Shown here one piece after another: positions 54,000-62,981 of a DNA stretch of 64,000 bases. Source of the stretch: Cronobacter condimenti 1330 (GTDB lineage: Bacteria > Pseudomonadota > Gammaproteobacteria > Enterobacterales > Enterobacteriaceae); assembly GCF_001277255.1 (NCBI RefSeq), contig NZ_CP012264.1:2108001-2172000 (forward strand). Direction: 5' to 3'. Within the stretch, counting starts at the first letter, position 1; every line of letters starts with the position of its first letter. A model generated the notes under the pieces. That model worked only from the letters and a program-made list of their open reading frames with translations, ran no database searches and was not told the DNA's origin. A program made the translations under genes and the position numbers.

Positions 54000-54911
54000 A
54001 TGATTGTTCGTCCCCCCCAGCATTGGTTCGCCCGACTCTTCGTCTGGCATGGCTCTGTATTAGCCAAAATTTCTACACGCCTACTCCTTAATTTCCTGCT
54101 CTCTGTGACGGTTATTTTCTTTTTACCGTGGTATGAAGCGCTCGGAATTAAACTTACGACCGCGCCGTTCAGTATTCTTGGCGTGGCGATTGCGATTTTC
54201 CTCGGCTTTCGTAATAGCACCTGCTTTGCCCGCTTTAATGAGGCGCGTCAGATCTGGGGCCAGTTGGTTATCCATTGCCGGTCGCTGCTGCGCACCGCCC
54301 GTACGCTGATGCCCGATAACACGCAGGAGCTGCATCATCTGGTAAATTTAGAAGTCGCGTTTTGCCACTGCCTGCGCCTGACGCTGCGGCGCAAAAAACT
54401 GGATAACGTGCTCGACCGTTATCTGACCCGCAGTGAAATGGCGCGCGTGATGCAAAGCAATTCGCCGTGTAACACGCTGTTGCTTATCATGGGCGAATGG
54501 CTCGCGGCGCAACGCAACGGGCTCTCTGACATCCTTTTCCAGACGCTCGACGGGCACCTTAATCAGCTTTCGGCGGTGCTTGCAGGCTGCGAACGCATCG
54601 CCAATACCCCACCGCCTTTTGCTTATTCGCTGATGCTGCACCGCACCGTGTATTGCTTTTGCATTATGCTGCCCTTTGCGCTGGTGACCGACCTGCACTT
54701 TATGACACCGTTTGTTTCCGTGTTTATTTCTTACACATTTATTGCGCTTGATACGCTGGCAGAAGAGCTCGAAGATCCTTTTGGAACGGAAGACAACGAC
54801 CTGCCGCTGGATGCGCTCTGTAATAACATTGAAATTGACCTGCGCGAAATGAATAACGAGTCACACAAGCCGACAAAGCTCTTGCCGAACCGGCATTATC
54901 AGCTTACCTAA
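54000..54911 (+). CDS. yneE: Bestrophin-like channel protein YneE
   Basis: The 303-residue membrane protein of the bestrophin/UPF0187 family matches E. coli YneE: MIVRPPQHWFARLFVWHGSVLAKIS, APFSILGVAIAIFLGFRNSTCFARFNEARQIWGQL, and the conserved acidic segment ALDTLAEELEDPFGTEDNDLPLDALC. Bacterial homologues form pentameric ion channels. The ATG at 54000 aligns with the E. coli start; a GTG nine bases upstream is also in frame. Confidence 0.94.
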   Translation: MIVRPPQHWFARLFVWHGSVLAKISTRLLLNFLLSVTVIFFLPWYEALGIKLTTAPFSILGVAIAIFLGFRNSTCFARFNEARQIWGQLVIHCRSLLRTARTLMPDNTQELHHLVNLEVAFCHCLRLTLRRKKLDNVLDRYLTRSEMARVMQSNSPCNTLLLIMGEWLAAQRNGLSDILFQTLDGHLNQLSAVLAGCERIANTPPPFAYSLMLHRTVYCFCIMLPFALVTDLHFMTPFVSVFISYTFIALDTLAEELEDPFGTEDNDLPLDALCNNIEIDLREMNNESHKPTKLLPNRHYQLT

Positions 54912-55075
54912 TGAATAGCCGCATTCTCTATTAATAATGAATAATTCACAGTAAATGATTAGCAGGGTCTATGAATTGTGTTAGCGTAGATCCTGTTCAC
55001 CTCTTCCCTTCGTTTCTCCAGTAAGGGTCTTTTCCTCTCCTGTTTTGTATTGCAGCCTGGCATTAAGGAATCGCC

Positions 55076-55888
55076 ATGTCTCATTTCACGATCGAAATGC
55101 TCTCCGATCAGTGCGGAGTCAGCATGCCGAATTTACGCGCCTGGCAACGGTCTGGATTGCTCAAGCCGGCGCGTGACGATAATGGCAGACGTTATTTTGA
55201 TTACAGCCATCTGATGCGCATTCATGCCATCCTGAAATGGCTTGATCGCGGTCTGCCGCTTAACGAAGTTGCCCGAATATTAAAGGGCGAGCAAAGCGCG
55301 CTGGTCAGCCAGTGGGAAGTGTGGCAGGAGCAATTGCTTGCGACGCTTGAGAAAACCCGCATGGAAAAAGCCCGCACGCTGCTGCGTAAAATGGGCCGTG
55401 AGCTGCCAGCCGCGTTGCTTCTGGACAATGTTGTGCTGCCGCTGCGTCTGTGGCTAAGCCACGGTAATTCCAGCGCCCAGCTGACCCGCCGCGCCCGCTT
55501 TGACACGCTGATTATTGAATACGCCACGTTTCTGATGCAGTCGCTGCGCAAGCGTCCGGCTTCCGGGCTGGTGGTAATAGCGATGAACAGCCACGATCCG
55601 CTCGATGTCTGGCTGGAAGCGATCCGCTTCACGGGTGAAGGGTTTCGCATTGACGTCATGCACAAACCCGTGCCGCTGCCGGATCTTACCCAGTTTGAAG
55701 CAGACCATTACCTTATCTACAGCGACGTGCCGCTGACGCCCGCACAGCTTGCGCTCTGGCAGCAGTGGCAGCTTGATGGAATGCCGCTCTTCAGCGCAGG
55801 TGCCGGTTTCGCCGCGCCCCCTGAGCTGCCTGACGCCGCTAACCTGCCGGACGACAGCGCCGACGACAGCGCCTTCTCAACTTACTAA
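55076..55888 (+). CDS. MerR-family regulator with MlrA-like architecture
   Basis: The 270-residue product has an N-terminal MerR helix-turn-helix (FTIEMLSDQCGVSMPNLRAWQRSGLLKPARDDNGRRYFDYSHL) and a C-terminal domain that looks like the cobalamin-binding-type fold of MlrA/BluR (VVIAMNSHDPLDVWLEAIRFTGEGFRIDVM). No D-x-H-x-x-G cobalamin motif is evident. MlrA controls csgD in E. coli; whether this regulator acts on biofilm genes or on the cyclase cluster at 20-24 kb is only a suggestion. The stop is embedded in a weak hairpin (55885-55905). Confidence 0.72.
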   Translation: MSHFTIEMLSDQCGVSMPNLRAWQRSGLLKPARDDNGRRYFDYSHLMRIHAILKWLDRGLPLNEVARILKGEQSALVSQWEVWQEQLLATLEKTRMEKARTLLRKMGRELPAALLLDNVVLPLRLWLSHGNSSAQLTRRARFDTLIIEYATFLMQSLRKRPASGLVVIAMNSHDPLDVWLEAIRFTGEGFRIDVMHKPVPLPDLTQFEADHYLIYSDVPLTPAQLALWQQWQLDGMPLFSAGAGFAAPPELPDAANLPDDSADDSAFSTY

Positions 55889-55913
55889 GCCCCACCGAGG
55901 CTTAGTTCCCTTT
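55885..55913 (+). terminator. Weak terminator of the MerR-family gene
   Basis: CTAAGCC / GGCTTAG (55885-55891 and 55899-55905) with the loop CCACCGA, followed by TTCCCTTT. It overlaps the stop codon. Confidence 0.5.
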
Positions 55914-56010
55914 CCTGCACGTTTCGTAAAACGGTTACCGAACTGTCGTCTTTTCGTCACACCTGACGGGCTTTGTTAAAGGATGGTGCGACTATAAAGC
56001 GGGAGGCGTG

Positions 56011-56106
56011 ATGCCGGGTGCCGCCGATCTGTTTATCTGTATGCCGGGGATCGTGTTACTGGTGGGGTTTCTTGCCGCGTATTGCAGCAACAAATGGGAT
56101 GACTGA
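56011..56106 (+). CDS. Small membrane protein of 31 residues
   Basis: The product starts MPGAADLFICMPGIVLLVGF and continues LAAYCSNKWDD. It has one hydrophobic segment (about 7-24) and a short charged tail, the layout of many enterobacterial small membrane proteins. GGGAGG lies six bases before the ATG. I do not recognise a homologue. It lies between the MerR-family gene and the convergent dcp gene. Confidence 0.6.
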   Translation: MPGAADLFICMPGIVLLVGFLAAYCSNKWDD

Positions 56107-56115
56107 GCGTGAGAT

Positions 56116-56146
56116 AAAAAAATACCGCCAGGATGACCTGACGGTA
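56116..56146 (-). terminator. Terminator of dcp
   Basis: TACCGCCAGG / CCTGACGGTA (56123-56132 and 56137-56146), one mismatch, loop ATGA. It is followed on the minus strand by seven T residues. It lies about 95 bases past the dcp stop. Confidence 0.75.
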
Positions 56147-56239
56147 AGGCTTGCATGGATCGTTTATTGTCCTGCGCTCAACATCGCGCTTATGAGAGGA
56201 TCATCGCACGCGCGGGCTCAACGTAGCCTAAACGTGGCG

Positions 56240-58285
56240 TTATTCACTTAAACCACGGTTTTTCAACATCGGCTCGATGCGCGGCGCATGCCCGCGCCAG
56301 GCCACCCACAAGGCGTCGAGATCGCTGCTGTTACCGCGCGACAAAATCGCCTCACGAAAACGCTCGCCGTTTTGCGCCGTCAGCCCGCCCTGCTCTACAA
56401 ACCACATATAGCCATCGTCAGCCAGCATCTGCGTCCAGAGATAGGCGTAATAGCCCGCCGCATAACCACCGCCAAAAATATGCGCAAAATAGGTGCTGCG
56501 ATAGCGGGGAGGCACACAGGGCAGCGCGATATTTTCCTGCGCGAGGGCGGCGGCCTCAAAAGCGGTGACGTCATCAGGCGCAGAGGACGGCGAGAGGCTA
56601 TGCCAGTGTTGATCCAGCAGGGCCGCGGCCAGCAGCTCGGTCATGTCGTAGCCTTTGTTAAAACGTACCGCGCGGAAAAGTTTTTCACGAAGCGCCTCGG
56701 ACATCGGCTCGCCGGTCTGATAATGGCGCGCGTAATGGGCGAACACCTCCGGCTGGCTTGCCCAGTGCTCGTTAATTTGCGACGGGAACTCCACGAAATC
56801 ACGCGGCGTATTGGTGCCGGAGAGCGTCGCATAACGCTGACGTGCAAATAATCCATGGAGCGTATGGCCGAACTCATGAAACAGCGTGATGACATCATCC
56901 CAGGAGATGAGCGCAGGCTGTCCGGCGGCGGGTTTAAGATAGTTGCAGACGTTGTAGATGACCGGCTTGTGACCGGCAAGCGTCGACTGCTCGACGAAAT
57001 TGCCCATCCACGCGCCGCCGCTTTTGCTGTCACGCGCGAAGAAATCGCCGTAAAAGAGCGCAAGCCCGCTGCCGTCTTTATCGAAAATCTCCCAGACGCG
57101 CACGTCAGGATGATACACCGGGATGTCGGTGCGTTCGGTAAAGCGTAAGCCAAACAGCGCGCTGGCCGCGTAAAAAACGCCGTGGATAAGCACATTATTG
57201 AGCTCGAAATAGGGTTTGATCTGTGCCTCATCAAGCGCGTATTTCTCGCGTCGCACCTGTTCGGCATAAAACGCCCAGTCCCAGGCTTGCGCCTGAAAAC
57301 CCCCTTGCTGGCTGTCGATAGCCTGCTGAATATCCGCAAGCTCGCGTTTAGCGCGGTCGGTTGCCGCAGGTACGATGTCACGCATAAAGCGCAGCGCCGC
57401 GTCCGGCGTTTTCGCCATCTGATCGGCGAGCGTCCAGGCCGCGAAATCCTCAAAGCCCAGTAACGCGGCCTGTTGCGCGCGCAGTTGTGCAAGGCGCAGC
57501 ACCAGCGCGCGGGTATCGTTGGCATCGCCCTTCTCGGTGCGGTGCCAGCCTGCTTTAAAAAGCGCCTCGCGCGTGTCGCGATGAGCGAGCGACTGTAGCG
57601 CAGGCTGTTGAGTGGTGTTAAGAAGCGCGATAAGCCAGCGGCCTTCCAGCCCTTTTTCGCGCGCGGCCTCGGCAGCGGCGGCAATTTCCGCCTCACTCAG
57701 GCCCGCCAGCGCCGCCTGTGAGGTGACCAGCAGCCCGCCAGCTTTATCTGCCGCCAGCAGGCGCTGGTTGAACTGGCTGGTGAGCTGCGCCGCTTCACGG
57801 TTAAGTGCTTTAAGCTGTGCTTTCTCGTCTGCGCCAAGCGTTGCGCCGGCGAGCATAAACTGCTGCCAGACGACCTCGACCAGACGCAAAGACTCGTCAT
57901 CGAGCCCCAGCGCGTGACGCGCTTCGTACACGGTATTGAGGCGTGCGAATAAAGTGTCGTTAAAGTGGATATCGTCCGCAAGCGCCGCAAGCTCGGTGGA
58001 GAATGCCTCATCAAGCGCTTGCAGATAATCGTTGGTGTGCGCTGAGGTCATAGCGAAAAAGACGCTGGTGACGCGCGCGAGCATCGCGCCGCTGCGCTCC
58101 AGCGCCAGAAAGGTGTTTTCAAACGTCGGCGCGGCGGTGTCGCTGGCGATAGCGTCGATGTCGGCGCGCTTCTGGCGCACCGCCTCATCAAAGGCGGGAC
58201 GATAGTGTTGATCGGTTATCGCATCGAACGGCGGCGCGCCATAAGGCAGCGTGCTCACTGAAGAAAAAGGGGTGGTCACCGGCAT
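56240..58285 (-). CDS. dcp: Dipeptidyl carboxypeptidase Dcp
   Basis: This M3-family zinc metallopeptidase removes C-terminal dipeptides. The start at ATG 58285 (MPVTTPFSS, GGAG seven bases upstream) gives 681 residues, the E. coli length. The zinc site is HEFGHTLHG with the third ligand in the following EFPSQINEHW region. Other family blocks are GNFVEQSTLAGHKPVIYNVCNY and FAHIFGGGYAAGYYAYLWTQ. It is divergent from ydfG, as in E. coli. Confidence 0.97.
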   Translation of the reverse strand: MPVTTPFSSVSTLPYGAPPFDAITDQHYRPAFDEAVRQKRADIDAIASDTAAPTFENTFLALERSGAMLARVTSVFFAMTSAHTNDYLQALDEAFSTELAALADDIHFNDTLFARLNTVYEARHALGLDDESLRLVEVVWQQFMLAGATLGADEKAQLKALNREAAQLTSQFNQRLLAADKAGGLLVTSQAALAGLSEAEIAAAAEAAREKGLEGRWLIALLNTTQQPALQSLAHRDTREALFKAGWHRTEKGDANDTRALVLRLAQLRAQQAALLGFEDFAAWTLADQMAKTPDAALRFMRDIVPAATDRAKRELADIQQAIDSQQGGFQAQAWDWAFYAEQVRREKYALDEAQIKPYFELNNVLIHGVFYAASALFGLRFTERTDIPVYHPDVRVWEIFDKDGSGLALFYGDFFARDSKSGGAWMGNFVEQSTLAGHKPVIYNVCNYLKPAAGQPALISWDDVITLFHEFGHTLHGLFARQRYATLSGTNTPRDFVEFPSQINEHWASQPEVFAHYARHYQTGEPMSEALREKLFRAVRFNKGYDMTELLAAALLDQHWHSLSPSSAPDDVTAFEAAALAQENIALPCVPPRYRSTYFAHIFGGGYAAGYYAYLWTQMLADDGYMWFVEQGGLTAQNGERFREAILSRGNSSDLDALWVAWRGHAPRIEPMLKNRGLSE

Positions 58286-58446
58286 GAGTTTCTCCCGCAA
58301 AAAGCGTGATGGCAAAATCACAGCTTATGCAGCCGCGCCGGAAACGGCAATGGTTTCACGCGGCAAGCTATCAGGAAGTGATATTCCACAGGGCGCGCCG
58401 GGCGTGCTAAGGTAACTGTTCTGAAAAAGCCTTGAGGAACAGCGAG

Positions 58447-59193
58447 ATGATTATTCTGGTAACCGGCGCCACGGCGGGTTTTGGCGAGGCCATTACCCGT
58501 CGCTTTGTGAAAAACGGTCATAAAGTCATTGCGACAGGCCGCCGTCAGGCGCGTCTCGACGCGCTGAAGGATGAGCTTGGCGAGAGCGTGTTGACGCTGC
58601 AACTTGACGTGCGCAACCGCGCGGCTATTGATGAGGCGATCGCAAGCCTGCCGCTGGAGTGGCGCGACATCGACGTGCTGGTGAATAACGCAGGGCTGGC
58701 GCTGGGAATGGAGCCTGCGCATAAAGCGAGCGTTGAAGACTGGGAAAATATGATAGACACCAATAACAAAGGCCTGGTGTACATGACCCGCGCCGTTCTG
58801 CCTGGCATGGTCGAGCGTAACCGGGGACATATTATTAATATCGGCTCCACCGCAGGCAGCTGGCCTTACGCGGGCGGCAATGTCTATGGCGCGACCAAAG
58901 CTTTTGTGCGCCAGTTCAGCCTGAACCTGCGCACCGATTTACACGGTACTGCGGTACGCGTGACCGATATCGAGCCGGGCCTGGTCGGTGGGACGGAGTT
59001 TTCCAACGTGCGCTTTAAAGGTGACGATGCGAAAGCGGGTAAAACCTACGAAAACACTAACGCACTGACTCCGGAAGATGTGACTGAAGCGGTCTGGTGG
59101 GTCGCGTCGCTGCCTGCGCACGTGAACATCAACACCGTTGAGATGATGCCGGTCAGCCAGAGCTTCGCCGGGCTTAGCGTGCATCGCCAGTAG
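58447..59193 (+). CDS. ydfG: NADP-dependent 3-hydroxy acid/serine dehydrogenase YdfG
   Basis: This short-chain dehydrogenase has 248 residues, as E. coli YdfG. Cofactor motif TGATAGFGEAI, NNAGLALG, catalytic Ser in INIGSTAGSWPY, and Y-x-x-x-K in VYGATKAF. YdfG reduces malonic semialdehyde and oxidises L-allo-threonine and related acids. The ATG at 58447 follows GAGGAACAGCG. Confidence 0.96.
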   Translation: MIILVTGATAGFGEAITRRFVKNGHKVIATGRRQARLDALKDELGESVLTLQLDVRNRAAIDEAIASLPLEWRDIDVLVNNAGLALGMEPAHKASVEDWENMIDTNNKGLVYMTRAVLPGMVERNRGHIINIGSTAGSWPYAGGNVYGATKAFVRQFSLNLRTDLHGTAVRVTDIEPGLVGGTEFSNVRFKGDDAKAGKTYENTNALTPEDVTEAVWWVASLPAHVNINTVEMMPVSQSFAGLSVHRQ

Positions 59194-59201
59194 TTCCCCT
59201 A

Positions 59202-59238
59202 TGCCCGTTCCCCGCGCCTTTGCTGGGCGGGGTGGGCA
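59202..59238. terminator. Composite hairpin between ydfG and ydfH
   Basis: TGCCC / GGGCA (59202-59206 and 59234-59238) encloses CCCCGC / GCGGGG (59210-59215 and 59227-59232). No T run follows (ATTAATG), so it may be a mRNA-stabilising hairpin instead of a true terminator. Confidence 0.5.
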
Positions 59239-59283
59239 ATTAATGTTAAATTGCCGCAGTTACCCGCAAATAAAGACTGAAGA

Positions 59284-59970
59284 ATGGCCGCTGAAACCCC
59301 GCTCAACCCGACCCAGCCGGTGAGTCAACAGATTTACCGCATCCTGCGCCGCGATATCGTGCATTGCCTGATCCCCCCCGGCACGCCGCTTTCTGAAAAA
59401 GAGGTGTCGGTACGCTTTGACGTGTCGCGCCAGCCGGTGCGTGAGGCCTTTATTAAGCTTGCGGAAAACGGTCTGATTCAGATCCGCCCGCAGCGGGGCA
59501 GCTTCGTCAATAAAATCTCTCTGCGCCAGGTGCGCAACGGCTGCTTTGTCCGCCAGGCCATTGAGCGCGCCGTCGTCCAGCGTGCCGCGACGATGGTAAC
59601 CGACGCTGACCTCTACCAGCTTGAGCAAAACCTTAATCAGCAGCGCACGGCTATCGATCGCAAACAACTGGGCGATTTCTTTCAGCTCGATGATGAATTT
59701 CACTACCGCCTGACGCAGGTTGCAGATTGCCAGCTTGCCTGGGACACAGTCGAGAATATCAAGGCCACCATTGATCGGGTGCGCTACATGAGCCTCGATC
59801 ATGTTTCTCCGCCCGAGATGTTGCTGCGCCAGCACAACGATATTTTTCACGCGCTGGAAGCGCGCGACGCGCAGGCCGCGGATGAAACGATGCGCCTGCA
59901 TCTTCAGGAGATCAGCGAATCTGTTTTGTTGATCCGCCAGGAAAACCGCGACTGGTTCAGCGAAGAGTAA
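59284..59970 (+). CDS. ydfH: GntR/FCD-family regulator YdfH (RspR)
   Basis: The 228 residues equal the E. coli length. The winged helix is QQIYRILRRDIVHCLIPPGTPLSEKEVSVRFDVSRQPVREAFIKL. The FCD domain has the D-x-x-F-H pattern in LDDEFHYRLTQ. In E. coli it represses rspAB (mannonate-type dehydratase genes); these are not in the window, but ydfI, a mannonate oxidoreductase, is. Confidence 0.93.
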   Translation: MAAETPLNPTQPVSQQIYRILRRDIVHCLIPPGTPLSEKEVSVRFDVSRQPVREAFIKLAENGLIQIRPQRGSFVNKISLRQVRNGCFVRQAIERAVVQRAATMVTDADLYQLEQNLNQQRTAIDRKQLGDFFQLDDEFHYRLTQVADCQLAWDTVENIKATIDRVRYMSLDHVSPPEMLLRQHNDIFHALEARDAQAADETMRLHLQEISESVLLIRQENRDWFSEE

Positions 59971-60006
59971 CCACGCGGCGTTTTACTTCGTCAAAGGATG
60001 GATGCG

Positions 60007-60894
60007 ATGCGTGCGTTACTGCTACTGGGCTGCGCCCTTTTCTCTTCTCCACTGCTGGCGGATTGCCTGCAAACGGAGGCCAACGCCGTGGCCGCGGCTG
60101 AATTTACCTACTCCGTCAGAACGGTGACTGGCGCGCCCCACGCGCCTTTCTATTCCGCGCCATCCGCCGCGTGCAAGCTGGACGCGTTCCTGGTGCCTGG
60201 CGATACGGTGCAGGTTTATCGCCTGGCAAAACCAGCCGGTGGCGAGGCCACAGCCTCGTTCGCCTGGGTAAGTTATCGCGACGCCGCCGGACGCGTGGCA
60301 ACAGGCTGGATGGATACCTCATCGCTGCGCGAACAACCCGCGTTATTGACACCGCAAGGCGCCTGCGCTGCCCGCCTTCGCGACCTGGACGGCGTGCAGG
60401 ACACACCCGAGGCGGCCAACCGTTATCAGGTCACTGGCGGCCGCCGCTTTTTCTACTCCGCGCCTGACGCACAGTGTCGTGATACGCAGCTGTTTCTGGT
60501 CGCAGGCGATACGGTAAGCGTGACGCGCGCGCTGCCGGATGCCGGATTCAGCGAGGCGACCTGGTATGGGAAAGACGGGAAAATCGTCAGGGGCTGGCTT
60601 GAAACCCCGGCGCTGCGCGCCACCGGCGATGGCGAGCGCTGGCGTGACGATATCAGCCCAAGCCCGCTTGCCCGCGTGACGCGTACCGTTTCGCTGGCGC
60701 TTAATCCCAACGGTCAGTGCATTTTCTATGAGAATGCCCAGGACGGCGGCCTTTTTCGCCTGCTGGTGCGCGAGGATCATACGCGCGACGGATGTCGCGG
60801 TGGTGCGGATCCAGAAGTGGCACCGGTGGTGGCCACGATAGATATCGATATTGCCAGCGGAAATATTGTGCGCAGAGCACCAGCGGGCGAGTAA
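60007..60894 (+). CDS. Periplasmic protein with two tandem SH3-like repeats
   Basis: I chose ATG 60007 (MRALLLLGCALFSSPLLA signal peptide) because AAAGGA stands eight bases before it; another ATG nine bases upstream lacks spacing. The 295-residue product holds an internal duplication: FYSAPSAACKLDAFLVPGDTVQVYRL...GWMDTSSLR, and FYSAPDAQCRDTQLFLVAGDTVSVTRA...GWLETPALR. Each module has one Cys in the same place and ends in G-W-x-x-T/S-x-x-L-R, typical of bacterial SH3 or YgiM/YraN-like cell-wall binding folds. Function unknown. A third, shorter C-terminal domain follows. Confidence 0.78.
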   Translation: MRALLLLGCALFSSPLLADCLQTEANAVAAAEFTYSVRTVTGAPHAPFYSAPSAACKLDAFLVPGDTVQVYRLAKPAGGEATASFAWVSYRDAAGRVATGWMDTSSLREQPALLTPQGACAARLRDLDGVQDTPEAANRYQVTGGRRFFYSAPDAQCRDTQLFLVAGDTVSVTRALPDAGFSEATWYGKDGKIVRGWLETPALRATGDGERWRDDISPSPLARVTRTVSLALNPNGQCIFYENAQDGGLFRLLVREDHTRDGCRGGADPEVAPVVATIDIDIASGNIVRRAPAGE

Positions 60895-60932
60895 TTTCGG
60901 CACGTGACATTCATCACACAAATGCCTCGTTT

Positions 60933-60973
60933 TTGATCGAGATTAACGTTTTTCCGGTTGCGGTTTTTAAAAT
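60933..60973 (+). promoter_or_regulatory. FNR-type site and -10 element upstream of ydfZ
   Basis: TTGATCGAGATTAA (60933-60946) differs by one base from the FNR consensus TTGAT-N4-ATCAA. A -10 (TAAAAT, 60968-60973) places the transcription start near 60980, putting the site centre at about -40.5, a class II activator position. E. coli ydfZ is known to be FNR-activated. Confidence 0.75.
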
Positions 60974-61018
60974 GGGGCTCGTCTGGATCATTACCACCTG
61001 TTCAGAGGAGAAATCACC

Positions 61019-61222
61019 ATGATGACCTACGATCGCAACCGTAACGCTATTACTACCGGCAGCCGCGTGATGATTAGTACATCCGGCCAGACTGGCGTCA
61101 TTAAAGCTATCCATGGCGAAGGGATGACGCCGGAGCAGATCCGTCGCGGGCGCACTGTTGAAGTGGAAGGTTGCGAAGGTAAATTCGAGCCGATCGCGCT
61201 GATTCGTCTGGGGTTACATTAA
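61019..61222 (+). CDS. ydfZ: Selenium-binding small protein YdfZ
   Basis: The 67 residues align with E. coli YdfZ (TYDRNRNAITTGSRVMIS and EQIRRGRTVEVEGCEGKFEP). E. coli YdfZ binds selenium, probably through a cysteine; the conserved Cys in VEGCEGK is present. GAGGAG lies eight bases before the ATG at 61019; 61022 is also possible. Confidence 0.95.
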   Translation: MMTYDRNRNAITTGSRVMISTSGQTGVIKAIHGEGMTPEQIRRGRTVEVEGCEGKFEPIALIRLGLH

Positions 61223-61265
61223 TTTCGTGCGGCGGGTAGCGTCAGGTTTACCCGCCCGGCGTAAA

Positions 61266-61297
61266 ACAAAAAATGCCGCTGTAGCGGCATTTTTTTC
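61266..61297. terminator. Terminator of ydfZ
   Basis: ATGCCGC / GCGGCAT (61273-61279 and 61284-61290) with the loop TGTA is flanked by an A run and a seven-T run. Confidence 0.92.
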
Positions 61298-61323
61298 AGG
61301 CAGACGTTTCATTCAACGGGCGC

Positions 61324-61353
61324 ATGGCGCCAGGCTTATCCGTCCTGCGCCAT
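61324..61353. repeat. REP-like imperfect hairpin downstream of ydfI
   Basis: ATGGCG-CAGG / CCTG-CGCCAT (61324-61334 and 61344-61353) with one bulged base and the loop CTTATCCGT resembles an enterobacterial REP element on the minus strand (GCCTGATGGCG...GGATAAGCC). It begins at the ydfI stop codon. Confidence 0.55.
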
Positions 61354-62819
61354 CAGGCAAACTGTTTTACGTAATGCGCCACCGTGGCTTTCGCGCCCGC
61401 TTCCTGCAACATCGTATACGCCTGCGTGACCTGCGCAACAAACGCAGGCTGACGCGCGAGATCCTCGCCGAAAATCGCACTGATGCCGAGCAGCGCCTGC
61501 ACGCGGGCTTCACCCTCTTCGCTTGCGCGCACCACGTGCTGAATTACATCCTGCAGCGGGTCGCACACCTCAATGGGGTTGCCCTCTTCATCCACCCCGC
61601 CGACATAACGCATCCAGCCTGCCACGCCGAGCGTTAAGAGCGCGCTCGCGCCGCCGTGTGCCTGATGCCAGCGCAGCGAATCCAGCCAGCGCTGCGGCAA
61701 TTTCTGGCTCCCGTCCATCGCTATCTGCCAGGTGCGGTGGCGCAGCGCCGGATTGCTGTAGCGCTCAATTAACAGATCCGCGTAGCCTGCGAGATCAACA
61801 TCCTGCACGCTGAGCGTCGGCGCCTGTTCTTTCAGCATCAGCGCATGGGCCGCGCGACGGTAATTCGCATCATTCATGCAGTCGTTAATGTGCTGATACC
61901 CGGCCAGATAGCCCAGATACGCGAGAAACGAATGGCTGCCGTTGAGCATACGCAGTTTCATCTCTTCAAACGGCACCACATCGCGCACCAGCTGCGCGCC
62001 TGCGTTTTCCCACGCCGGGCGACCCGCCACGAAATTATCTTCAATCACCCACTGGCGGAACGGCTCACAGGCAACACCTGCCGGGTCACGCACGCCGGTA
62101 AGCTGCTCGATTTTATCAAGCGTCTCCGGGGTGACCGCGGGCACAATGCGATCCACCATCGTGGACGGGAATGTCACGTTTGCCTCAATCCAGGCCGCCA
62201 GGCTCGCGTCCACCGCGCGGGCATACGCCGTCACCACCTTGCGTGCCACCTGGCCGTTCTCCGGCATATTGTCACAGGACATGACGCTGAACCCTTTAAG
62301 CCCGGCGGCCTTGCGGCGCGCCAGCGCCTCGACAATCACCCCGGGCGCCGACGACGGCTGTTGCGGATGCGCCAGATCGGCGGCGATAAGCGGGTTTTCC
62401 AGCATCAGTTCGCCGGTCGCGGGCGAATGGCAGTAGCCTTTTTCCGTGATGGTGAGCGACACAATCGCTACCTCCGGCTGACACAGCGCGGTGAGCACCG
62501 CCTCCAGCCCATCCACCTGCGCATGCAGCGCGTTCTTTACCACACCCACCACACGGGCGCGCCAGGCATCTGCCGACATCTCCGCTACGGTATAGAGATT
62601 ATCCTGACGACGGATATCGGCTATCTGCTGCTCACCGCCAATCAGGTTAACTTCGCAATAGCCCCAGTCGCTGCCATGCTCAGCGGCCAGAATATCGGTA
62701 TAAACGCCCTGATGCGCGCGATGAAACGCGCCAAAACCAAGGTGAACGATACGCGCGACCAGCGCGTCACGATCGTAGAGAGGAAGCACAGCGTGAGCAT
62801 TCAAAAGCGTGGATTTCAT
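61353..62819 (-). CDS. ydfI: D-mannonate/fructuronate oxidoreductase YdfI
   Basis: The 488-residue mannitol-dehydrogenase-family enzyme matches E. coli YdfI: IVHLGFGAFHRAHQGVYTDIL, VEALARRKAAGLKGFSVMSCDNMPENG, and catalytic block KLRMLNGSHSFLAYLGYLAGYQHI. It interconverts D-mannonate and D-fructuronate with NAD. The Shine-Dalgarno before ATG 62819 is weak. The transporter upstream on the same strand fits a hexuronate or hexonate uptake role. Confidence 0.94.
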   Translation of the reverse strand: MKSTLLNAHAVLPLYDRDALVARIVHLGFGAFHRAHQGVYTDILAAEHGSDWGYCEVNLIGGEQQIADIRRQDNLYTVAEMSADAWRARVVGVVKNALHAQVDGLEAVLTALCQPEVAIVSLTITEKGYCHSPATGELMLENPLIAADLAHPQQPSSAPGVIVEALARRKAAGLKGFSVMSCDNMPENGQVARKVVTAYARAVDASLAAWIEANVTFPSTMVDRIVPAVTPETLDKIEQLTGVRDPAGVACEPFRQWVIEDNFVAGRPAWENAGAQLVRDVVPFEEMKLRMLNGSHSFLAYLGYLAGYQHINDCMNDANYRRAAHALMLKEQAPTLSVQDVDLAGYADLLIERYSNPALRHRTWQIAMDGSQKLPQRWLDSLRWHQAHGGASALLTLGVAGWMRYVGGVDEEGNPIEVCDPLQDVIQHVVRASEEGEARVQALLGISAIFGEDLARQPAFVAQVTQAYTMLQEAGAKATVAHYVKQFA

Positions 62820-62863
62820 AACAAAGACCCGATTGATAAATAAAGTAATTTGTATGAAGACTA

Positions 62864-62880
62864 CGCGCCGTAGCGGCGCG
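62864..62880. repeat. GC-rich hairpin between the MFS gene and ydfI
   Basis: CGCGCCG / CGGCGCG (62864-62870 and 62874-62880) with the loop TAG. No T run is present in the leftward direction, so readthrough from the transporter into ydfI is possible. Confidence 0.45.
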
Positions 62881-62981
62881 CTTTATGATTTGCGACAGTT
62901 TTTACGCACTACATTAACTAGAATGGTAGTAAAGTGTGACTTTCATCACGCTTTACGGGTAATCAGGATCGGTATTGGGAA

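Noticed and set aside
61845..62843. A 332-codon open frame opposite ydfI
   Set aside because: Antisense shadow; extremely His/Arg-rich with no recognisable fold.
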